Source: Rickettsiales bacterium
GTDB lineage: Bacteria; Pseudomonadota; Alphaproteobacteria; Rickettsiales; UBA3002
NCBI GenBank assembly: GCA_028281385.1
Contig: JANQJY010000096.1
Location: 1-49,424 of the forward strand
Direction of reading: 5' to 3'
Length of the DNA: 49,424 nucleotides
Within the stretch, counting starts at the first letter, position 1. Each line of letters opens with the position of its first letter. Under the pieces are notes generated by a model. That model did no database searches, had not been told where the DNA came from, and worked only from the letters and a program-made list of their open reading frames with translations. Both the position numbers and the translations under genes were made by a program. Shown piece after piece: positions 27,960 to 36,045 of this stretch.

Positions 27960-30900
27960 ATGACACTAAACTATACAGATGTTTATAATATTTCTTTCAG
28001 TGGATTGACGGCGGCAGAAGAAAACGCAGTTCATACCGCGTTAACAGAGCTAAAGGCAACGACTGACGGTCAGGCATTGATGCAAGAAATACTCGACGTA
28101 AACCTGAATTCGGTGAATTTGGAAGTGGGGAGAGGCATTGGTGGGTCTAGTTGGGAGCCATTAAACAACACTGTGTATATCGACTTGAATCAGATCGGCC
28201 CAACTGGTTACTACGGAACTGACGGAAGGTTGAATCACTACACTCTTCAAAGAATGATTGTTCATGAATCCTATCATGTGACCGATCCGTATTTACTGGA
28301 TTCTCTTGAGGATAGAGAGGGACGAGCAATCCAATTCACGAATGAATATATGGCTGAATATTACGGACAAGATCGCCGTATCTTGTACAGTGATGAGAGC
28401 TATAGCGGTAGCGCACCGTTGTTAGCCACAGGTTTTAATGCCGCCGGAACATCGAATAATTATATTGGGCTAGCTGGCGAGGGTATTTCGGATTTACTGA
28501 CCAACATTGGCGATGATGAGTTGCAGAATAATAGTGATAACTACTTCTACAAAGTCATTGCAGATGGTAATGGGTTTGCAGCAAGTGATACCACAACGAC
28601 GGACTTCCTAAAAGCGACAGATGGGGTGGTTGGTAGTAGTCGCGGTGGTGGTAATGTTCTCGATACTGCGAATACCAAAGTGATCTATGGTTTTACCGGG
28701 AATGACACAATTGATGTCATCGGTGATGAACGCATTGTCTATGGTGGGTCCGGTAATGATCGTATTTTAGGCGATGGTGATGACAGTACGCTTAATGGCG
28801 GTGCGGACGATGATGAAATCAGTGACACCGGCGGTTCTGATAGCATTAATGGTGGCGATGGAACGGATGAAATAATATTTATAGGCGCCTTCGGTTCAGA
28901 TACGGTTACTGCAGGTGAGAGCATCATTATCGACGGTGATACGATCACAGGAGATGAATCCGGCTTCACCTTCACGCAAAGCGGCGGGCTGTTGATTGAA
29001 GATGGGGCTGGTAATAGCATCCAATTGACCGACTGGACGCAGGATGGTGATTATGGGATTACGCTTGCGCCCAACCAGCCGCCTGTGTTGGCTAATCTGC
29101 TCACGAACTGGAACGGTACGGATGGGGTGGCGTTGTCAATTGTGGTGCCGGCCGATACGTTTTCTGATCCCGAGAATGACCCACTCACCTACAGCGCATC
29201 AAACATGCCGGGGTGGTTGAGCTTTGATGGTACCACGCGCACCTTTTCGGGCACGCCGACGGCGGAAGGCACACATTATATCACGGTGACGGCGAGCGAT
29301 GCCGTCAGCGGCGGCATCGCGAGCGATATTTTCCGCCTAGAAGTGGATGGTGGTAACAGTAATGATGGCGCAGACAGTAGCGATGTAGGCGAAGACTCGA
29401 CTCCGTCTGAGCCTGTGGCTGTGCAGGCATCTGCTTGGGTAAAATATGAATATTCGTTTATTACAACATATGATGGCCCAAGCTCTCAATCTAATCCCAA
29501 TGTGAATGACAATCAATATCGCAGCGATAATACAGTTGTTCAGAATGGCGGCACTGCAACAGTGGGTGACTTGGTTTTTCTCAAAGATTCAATAGGTAAT
29601 CAGGATGCGTCGCCTAGTGACTGGAATTGGTCTAATCCATTTGATGATACGTGGACAGGGAGTGAATGGACGTATGATATAACACTCCATTATTATGAAG
29701 TAACTGATATTGTGACCGATGCTAATTTTACACCAAGCACCCTATCGGGCGGTTCGAACTGGTTCGATACAGGCTATTTCACTTACACTGATACATATAT
29801 GGAGCCGATAACTTATGTGGAAACTGGCTATGTATGGAAATACGAAACTGCCAGTATTGTCGATGCAGACAATAATGGATACGATGACCGAGGATTAACA
29901 GATAATCCAGCCCCATATATAAACGGCACAGAAGGCGCGGATCAACTAACAGGAGGTGAATCCAAAGATCGTTTGGTGGGTAATGGTGGTAGCGATTCGT
30001 TATTCGGAGGTGCTGACAATGATACGCTAGAAGGCGGTGCAGGAGATGATACACTTAACGGAGGCTCCGGCAACGATCAGGTAAGTTACGCCTTCTCTAA
30101 TCACGCAGTAAATGCGAGTCTGTTGATCAATTCAGTGTCAAACACTTCAGGCGAACAGGATACGCTAATTTCCATTGAGCATATATCAGCTTCAACATTT
30201 GATGATACATTGATTAGCGGTAATGGCACCTCAGCCTTTAGAGGTGGGGATGGAGCCGATGAGTTTGTTATTTCTGAGGCTGACAACGCTACTGTGCTGA
30301 TTGAGGATTTTGACAGTGTGAACGACAGCGACGTTATTGACCTGTCCGCATTTGAATTTGAAAGTATAAATGATATTTCTATCTCAACGTATAATTTGCA
30401 CAATACACTAATTGACCTAGGTAATGGACAAACGATCCATCTATTGAATCACAATACAGCAGATTTGGCTGAATCCGACTTCATTTTTGCTAGTTCGCAA
30501 GGCCAAACGATCACCGGCGTAGAATATGTGGCACCGACTGCGACGGCGGTAAGCGAATATGATGGCGCGGTCAATTTCCAGACCGCCGATTATGACGGTG
30601 ATGGCGATCTGGAATATACTAAGCTCGATAGCGACAACAAAGTCCATGTTCATGATGGGAGCAACTGGAACTATGTCGCAAATTATGATGGTGCCATAGA
30701 ATATCAATTTGTAAATGTTGATAGCAACTCGGACAGCGAGTTCTACGGCACTTATTCGGATGGAACGATGTGGCGTTTGGGCCATGAAGGTGCCGGAGGA
30801 TGGGAGCGCATGTGGGGTTATGAAAATACTGAGAAGTTCCAGATTATTGACTCCGATGATGATGGTACTTACGAGCTGTATGGCTATTATACCGATGACA

Positions 30901-31511
30901 ATCTGTTCCTGCATGATCCGGGAACCGGCTGGGAGTTCCAGGCATGGCTGCCTGGCATCGTCGATTTCCAGGTCATTGATTATGACGATGATGGTGGACT
31001 GGATACGGCGATCCTGTTTGGCGAAGCGGCGAAAGAGCTGTGGCTGATGAATGACGAAGGTCATTGGCAGGAGCTGCCTAGCTATCATGGCTATGATGAT
31101 TTTCAATTCATTGACGAAAATGGCGATGGTGAACTGGAGTTCTATGGCCGCAGTGGTAACACTGTCGATTACATTGCTGATAGCAGCGCTATCGGTGCGG
31201 ATATATTGGTGGGTACGGCGGGTGATGATCGTGTCATCGGTCTGTCTGGTAACGACACCATGACCGGCGGTGCGGGTGCAGACACCTTTGCCTTTGGGAC
31301 AGGCTTTCATAATGATCGCATTACCGACTTTACCATCGGAGAAGATGTGCTGGAATTCACGCCTGTTCCCGGCATTGCCACGGCTCAGGATGTCGTCAAC
31401 AGCATTGTCTATCACAGCAATAATGCGATTATCACGATCCCTGATGAAGGGCTGGTCACGCTGGAAGGCATCACTTCTGGTATCACTGCCAGTGATATTG
31501 TGGTGATATAA
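27960..31511 (+). CDS. RTX protein with N-terminal HExxH metallopeptidase-like domain, Ig/cadherin-like domain, repeat array and C-terminal RTX/T1SS region
   Basis: QRMIVHESYHVTDP (28263-28277 = HESYH); NQPPVLANLL...PGWLSFDGTTRTFSGTP (He_PIG-like); five ~43-aa repeats; C-term GADILVGTAGDDRVIGLSGNDTMTGGAGADTF...TLEGITSGITASDIVVI. Confidence 0.8.
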   Translation: MTLNYTDVYNISFSGLTAAEENAVHTALTELKATTDGQALMQEILDVNLNSVNLEVGRGIGGSSWEPLNNTVYIDLNQIGPTGYYGTDGRLNHYTLQRMIVHESYHVTDPYLLDSLEDREGRAIQFTNEYMAEYYGQDRRILYSDESYSGSAPLLATGFNAAGTSNNYIGLAGEGISDLLTNIGDDELQNNSDNYFYKVIADGNGFAASDTTTTDFLKATDGVVGSSRGGGNVLDTANTKVIYGFTGNDTIDVIGDERIVYGGSGNDRILGDGDDSTLNGGADDDEISDTGGSDSINGGDGTDEIIFIGAFGSDTVTAGESIIIDGDTITGDESGFTFTQSGGLLIEDGAGNSIQLTDWTQDGDYGITLAPNQPPVLANLLTNWNGTDGVALSIVVPADTFSDPENDPLTYSASNMPGWLSFDGTTRTFSGTPTAEGTHYITVTASDAVSGGIASDIFRLEVDGGNSNDGADSSDVGEDSTPSEPVAVQASAWVKYEYSFITTYDGPSSQSNPNVNDNQYRSDNTVVQNGGTATVGDLVFLKDSIGNQDASPSDWNWSNPFDDTWTGSEWTYDITLHYYEVTDIVTDANFTPSTLSGGSNWFDTGYFTYTDTYMEPITYVETGYVWKYETASIVDADNNGYDDRGLTDNPAPYINGTEGADQLTGGESKDRLVGNGGSDSLFGGADNDTLEGGAGDDTLNGGSGNDQVSYAFSNHAVNASLLINSVSNTSGEQDTLISIEHISASTFDDTLISGNGTSAFRGGDGADEFVISEADNATVLIEDFDSVNDSDVIDLSAFEFESINDISISTYNLHNTLIDLGNGQTIHLLNHNTADLAESDFIFASSQGQTITGVEYVAPTATAVSEYDGAVNFQTADYDGDGDLEYTKLDSDNKVHVHDGSNWNYVANYDGAIEYQFVNVDSNSDSEFYGTYSDGTMWRLGHEGAGGWERMWGYENTEKFQIIDSDDDGTYELYGYYTDDNLFLHDPGTGWEFQAWLPGIVDFQVIDYDDDGGLDTAILFGEAAKELWLMNDEGHWQELPSYHGYDDFQFIDENGDGELEFYGRSGNTVDYIADSSAIGADILVGTAGDDRVIGLSGNDTMTGGAGADTFAFGTGFHNDRITDFTIGEDVLEFTPVPGIATAQDVVNSIVYHSNNAIITIPDEGLVTLEGITSGITASDIVVI

Positions 31512-31669
31512 ATCAAATCACAAACTTTTCTACCATCTTCTCAACAACAGCATTGGTATGCTGTTCGGATGAACAGATATTTGTTCACTGTTGAGTCATG
31601 GGTGTTGCCCATACCTGTTTATATAGCTCTTCGCATGTGACGAGCTTCTCCTTTCGTGTGAATTTCTGG

Positions 31670-31858
31670 GTCATGCCGGAACAAGCTGTCACCTGGCCCG
31701 GTGATATCTGGGTCATCGGCAATCACCGCTTGATCTGCGGGGATTCAACTAAGGCAGAAACTTATCAACAGCTGCTTGGCGATGAGCGGACACAGATGGT
31801 GTTCTGTGATGCGCCTTATAATATAGCGGTTAACGACCATGTCAGCGGCCTGCGGTAA
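31670..31858 (+). pseudogene. fragment of a site-specific DNA methyltransferase
   Basis: MPEQAVTWPGDIWVIGNHRLICGDSTKAETYQQLLGDERTQMVFCDAPYNIAVNDHVSGL, followed at once by a stop; DPPY motif altered to DAPY. Confidence 0.75.
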
Positions 31859-32279
31859 AGAAGGTATCTGGCAACACTGGAGTGATTACGCGCTTACCGG
31901 CCATGGCGGAAACAAGGAATTACGGGCACTTGCTGATAAGGATGCGGATTGCTATCGCCACTTTCTGTATAGCGTATTGCAGACGTTGCCGAGCAATATT
32001 CCTCAGTGTGAGATAGTACATATTGAAAATATTTATAAACAGAAGCTTGGCGTCCGTGCTCATGGGCTTAACGCCAATTAAGACCATTCTAAATCAGCCT
32101 GATACCCCTAAATACACCATGGAATTCGCAAACGGAGAATCTGGGGCATTTGGCAGGGTTTTATTCTCCAAAATGCTAGTCTCTCAGGTGATTATAACTG
32201 GGATTCCCTGACGCAAGGCGCCGGAAATGCCGGGTTTTCATGGCGAAGACAGGTCTGTGTCATGAAACACCAATTATAA

Positions 32280-32369
32280 TGGCAGAGGGGGAGGGATTCG
32301 AACCCCCGGGACGCGCAAACGCCCAACGGTTTTCAAGACCGCCGCTTTCGACCACTCAGCCACCCCTCC
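32280..32369 (-). tRNA. tRNA-Ser(TGA)
   Basis: Minus strand GGAGGGGTGGCTGAGTGGTCGAAAGCGGCGGTCTTGAAAACCG...GGGGGTTCGAATCCCTCCCCCTCTGCCA; loop CTTGAAA gives TGA anticodon; long variable arm; encoded CCA. Confidence 0.95.
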
Positions 32370-32394
32370 GCAAGGCGTGCTTTTTATTTTCTCC

Positions 32395-32444
32395 GCTTGA
32401 GCAATTACCTCCTCATCAGAGGTCGAAAGCGTTACTGCTCAAGC
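32395..32444. repeat. hairpin between tRNA-Ser and its partial copy
   Basis: GCTTGAGCA (32395-32403) / TGCTCAAGC (32436-32444), perfect 9-bp arms with a nested ACCTC/GAGGT stem. Confidence 0.7.
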
Positions 32445-32457
32445 GCCGCAGGGCTGG

Positions 32458-32478
32458 CGACCACTCAGCCACCCCTCT
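32458..32478 (-). repeat. partial duplicate of the tRNA-Ser 5' end
   Basis: CGACCACTCAGCCACCCCTC is identical to 32349-32368 (20 bp); no downstream tRNA body. Confidence 0.85.
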
Positions 32479-32604
32479 AAATAATATCAAGTGCGAGCAC
32501 CGAAGACGCAGGGAGTAGCAAATAACACTCATACTGTCAAACCCCTTGCGATAGTGGACATTCGCTGCTAGAAGGCGCAGGATTCAGTGATGAAGGAGCA
32601 GAGC

Positions 32605-33171
32605 ATGAAAATGGACGGCGTATCGATTCGCCCGGGCAATGTGCTGGAACATAAGGGCAAGCTGTGGGTGGTGACCAAGACCCAGCATGTTAAACCTGGC
32701 AAGGGTGGGGCGTTCAACCAGGTCGAGATGAAATGCGTGACCGACGGGACGAAACTAAATGAGCGGTTCCGTTCAGATGAGTCGGTGGAACGGGTCCGGC
32801 TCGATCAGTATGACTATCAGTTCCTCTATGAAGAAGGGGATCAACTGGTGTTCATGCATGTGGACACGTATGAGCAGATTCATATCGCCAAGGATTTTCT
32901 CGATGAGGACCGTATCAAATTTCTGCAGGATTCGATGGTGGTGCAGATTGAAAGTTATGAAGGCAAGCCGATCGGGGTGTCTCTGCCGGAGAAGGTCACA
33001 TTGAAAGTGGTGGAAACCGAGCCGGTGGTAAAAGGCCAGACCGCAGCATCGTCTTACAAGCCGGCGGTGCTGGAGAATGGGGCACGCGTCATGGTGCCGC
33101 CTTTTATTACTGCGGATGAAATGATTGTGGTGGACACCAATGAGGTCACCTATGTCGAGCGGGCGAAGTAA
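32605..33171 (+). CDS. efp: elongation factor P
   Basis: [54 protein letters not shown]-terminal [29 protein letters not shown]. Confidence 0.95.
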   Translation: MKMDGVSIRPGNVLEHKGKLWVVTKTQHVKPGKGGAFNQVEMKCVTDGTKLNERFRSDESVERVRLDQYDYQFLYEEGDQLVFMHVDTYEQIHIAKDFLDEDRIKFLQDSMVVQIESYEGKPIGVSLPEKVTLKVVETEPVVKGQTAASSYKPAVLENGARVMVPPFITADEMIVVDTNEVTYVERAK

Positions 33172-33977
33172 TGGCGCAGTCAGCCATCATAAATGTCATG
33201 ACGCGTGCGGCGCTGAGCGCATCGAAGGGATTGCTGCGTGATTTCGGCGAGGTTGACCGGTTGCAGATTTCGCGTAAGGGCGTAGCGAATTTTGTCACCA
33301 GCGCCGATGTCAAGGCCGAGCAGGTGTTGCGCGAAGAGCTGGAAAAAGCACGCAAGGGATATAGTTTCCTGATGGAAGAATCGGGGAAGACCAAAGGGAC
33401 GGACAGCGAGCATCGCTGGGTGGTGGATCCGCTGGACGGTACGACGAATTATATCCACGCTATTCCCTATTTCTGCACCTCGATTGCGCTGCAGAAAAGA
33501 AATCAGGACGGCAGGTATGAATCTATTGCCGGAGTGATTTACGACCCGATTCGCGATGAAATGTTCACAGCGGAAAAGCATCAGGGTGCCTTTCTGAATG
33601 GCCGCCGGTTACAAGTGTCGCCGCGTAAACAGAATTTATTGCTGGTTACCTCGATATCGCGCAAGCCTAAGGGAAAAAGCCTGGATGAGATGTGCGATGC
33701 AATCGACCCGGACGGCAAGCTTGATATTTCGTTGCGCTGCCTTGGCGCTGCCGCACTGGATTTTGCCAATCTGGCCGCAGCAAGGCTGGACGGGCTGTGG
33801 TATCATTCGCTCAAACCCTGGGATATCGCTGCCGGCATGCTGATAGTGACGGAAGCGGGGGGCATGGTAACGGAAATCAACGGGCAGCAGAATATGATGA
33901 CATCCGGTAGCGTGATGGCGACTAACGGCCATTGTCATCTCTTATTACAGAAGGCGATTGCCAAACAGGCGGCCTAA
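33171..33977 (+). CDS. inositol monophosphatase family protein
   Basis: EESGKTKGTDSEHRWVVDPLDGTTNYIHAIPYFCTSIAL, LKPWDIAAGMLIVTEAGG. Confidence 0.93.
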   Translation: MAQSAIINVMTRAALSASKGLLRDFGEVDRLQISRKGVANFVTSADVKAEQVLREELEKARKGYSFLMEESGKTKGTDSEHRWVVDPLDGTTNYIHAIPYFCTSIALQKRNQDGRYESIAGVIYDPIRDEMFTAEKHQGAFLNGRRLQVSPRKQNLLLVTSISRKPKGKSLDEMCDAIDPDGKLDISLRCLGAAALDFANLAAARLDGLWYHSLKPWDIAAGMLIVTEAGGMVTEINGQQNMMTSGSVMATNGHCHLLLQKAIAKQAA

Positions 33978-34097
33978 TCTGGCCGTATCTTATAGCCCTG
34001 CCTGAGCTATGCACAGCTTATGCACATGCTCATTCACAGACCGGCGGAAGTGCTTGCTAGAAGTAGGATTATAACGCTCTTATGGTAATTTAGGATT

Positions 34098-34369
34098 TAG
34101 GTCTAATCATCCATTAATATAAGCTTTTGCCATGAGACGAATTTTGCTGAGAAACAAGGGGATTTTTGACAGCGTAGCAGGATCTACGGTGGAGAAAATT
34201 GCTGAAGTTTATCGGCAAAATTCGCCATGGCCCTTCGGGTTGCGGCAAAAATTGTCGCTCGCTATGTCGAAACGCTTGACCGATGCACCACATCGCGCTG
34301 CGCGTTTCTCCTTGCGAATCAACGATTTTTCCAGCAATAAAAGCTTATATTAATGGATGATTAGACCTA
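34098..34369. mobile_element. MITE-like element with 31-bp perfect terminal inverted repeats
   Basis: Left 34098-34128 TAGGTCTAATCATCCATTAATATAAGCTTTT; right 34339-34369 AAAAGCTTATATTAATGGATGATTAGACCTA, exact reverse complement; outermost dinucleotides are TA; 272 bp. Confidence 0.82.
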
Positions 34370-34404
34370 GTGTGTAAGTAGTCTGTGAAAGGGCCGCATC
34401 GTTC

Positions 34405-36039
34405 ATGAATAAATGTAACGATTTCAGGCGTTTCCCGAAAAGGTGGAGCAAGCGTTGCCAGCTGTTATGTGGTGTGGCGATGGGTACGCTTCTGCTGTCA
34501 GACATGGAAGTCGCACATGCTGCCCGGCGAGACATTATTCCGGACAAACCAAGCGTGGAAGTCAATCTTGAAGTGCTGGACTATCTCGGATTCGGTCAGC
34601 CGGTCAAGGCACGTCCCAATCGCTCGCTGCCTGCACCTTATTCCATTACCGGTAATCGCGCGACACAGCCTTATGCCACGTATCAGCCTAAGGATATGAC
34701 ACCGCCGCCGACACCGGTGATGAGCCGCCCGTCGGTGACGGTCAAACAGGCGATGGATACGGCCCATGACCGTAATCGCTACGGTGCGCTCATTCCGGAA
34801 GGTGCGCCGCGTGTAGGCGTTCCTGAAAGTCCGGCAATGCAGCAAGTGCGGCGAATTAAACACAAGACGCGTCAACAGATGACACAGCAGCAACAGTTGG
34901 CATCGTTGCCTGAGCCTCCATCACAGCCGACTCCTCCGGCCCCTCTGGCACATCAGGCATCGCCGGATCCGTTTACTGCGCCTCCTTCACCTAGTGGAGC
35001 ACCATTGCCGCAACCCGAGGTACAACAATTCCAGGAATTTCAGCCAATGCCGCCGGTGGCACCGATGGCGACTGGACAGGACGGTTTCCCGGAATTGGCA
35101 CCGGTACCGGAGATACCAGGCAAACGTCCGGACGTAGAGGGCATCATGCAGGAAGCGCCTGATATGCCGCCTGTGATGCAGAGCCAGCCTGTGATGAGCG
35201 ATTTGATGGCACCGACGCTGCCGGATATTGCCTCTAATGAGCAGGCGATCATTGACGAGAATGAAAATGCCATGGACTTCCCGCCGCTGGAGGGAGCAGC
35301 CCCACCTCCACCTTCGTCGCCACCGCCACCGCGGGAAGATGAACTGATGGCGGAAATGCCGATGATAGAGGGGGAGACGCCGAGGCAGGAAATGCCTAAC
35401 GGATTGCCAAGCCTTGGTCCGATTATCGATGAACCGAGCACGGCGGAAGATTTAACCAGTGTCACACCGTCGCCAGCTCCCCTGCCTGCAGGGCCTGCCG
35501 AAGCAATACCGCCTGCGGAAGAGATGGCAGAGTTGTCTCCTCCGCCTCCGCCGGATGGGCTGAGTCTACCTCCCGGGCTTCAGCCGCCGGCACCATTTGT
35601 GCCATTGGAAGGCGAAGGAGAGACAGAAGAGGCAGCACCTGAAGAAATAGAAGGTGAATTACCGGAAATCGAAATGGCGGCATTGCCGATGGAGTCGGAA
35701 GCCGCTGCATTGGATTTGGACGAGTTTGACGAAGGAGATTTGATTGTCAGCATTAAATTTTCTCCGACCGAATCGGAATTGCCGGTAAGCGAACAGCGCA
35801 AGCTGACTGAACTGGCGAGGCAGCTCGCAGAGGCAGAACGGAAAGTGAGTATTATCGGTTATGCGGGCGGATCGCCCGAACAGGCCAGTGTTGCACGGCG
35901 TGTGTCTCTGGCACGGGCGCTGGCAGTGCGTTCTTATCTGATCGACAAGGGGGTGAGTAACCTGAAGATCAACGTACAGGCCAAAGGCAATAAAATCCCG
36001 TCTGGCGATCCCGAACGGGCGGATATTTTCGCCAAATAG
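34405..36039 (+). CDS. OmpA/MotB-domain protein with a long Pro-rich region
   Basis: Pro-rich central region; C-terminal IKFSPTESELPVSEQRKLTELARQLAEAERKVSIIGYAGGSPEQASVARRVSLARALAVRSYLIDKGV. Confidence 0.8.
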   Translation: MNKCNDFRRFPKRWSKRCQLLCGVAMGTLLLSDMEVAHAARRDIIPDKPSVEVNLEVLDYLGFGQPVKARPNRSLPAPYSITGNRATQPYATYQPKDMTPPPTPVMSRPSVTVKQAMDTAHDRNRYGALIPEGAPRVGVPESPAMQQVRRIKHKTRQQMTQQQQLASLPEPPSQPTPPAPLAHQASPDPFTAPPSPSGAPLPQPEVQQFQEFQPMPPVAPMATGQDGFPELAPVPEIPGKRPDVEGIMQEAPDMPPVMQSQPVMSDLMAPTLPDIASNEQAIIDENENAMDFPPLEGAAPPPPSSPPPPREDELMAEMPMIEGETPRQEMPNGLPSLGPIIDEPSTAEDLTSVTPSPAPLPAGPAEAIPPAEEMAELSPPPPPDGLSLPPGLQPPAPFVPLEGEGETEEAAPEEIEGELPEIEMAALPMESEAAALDLDEFDEGDLIVSIKFSPTESELPVSEQRKLTELARQLAEAERKVSIIGYAGGSPEQASVARRVSLARALAVRSYLIDKGVSNLKINVQAKGNKIPSGDPERADIFAK

Positions 36040-36045
36040 GCACCG

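Noticed and set aside
30441-31415. 324-aa minus-strand ORF opposite the large RTX gene
   Set aside because: Mirror ORF produced by repetitive coding sequence; composition is not protein-like and the plus strand encodes clear repeats.
32395-32478. Second tRNA gene upstream of tRNA-Ser
   Set aside because: Only the first ~20 nt match; there is no anticodon arm, T-arm or CCA end that folds with it.
34132-34353. 73-aa ORF inside the TIR element as a real gene
   Set aside because: It ends inside the terminal repeat and shows no known motif; kept only as an element passenger.
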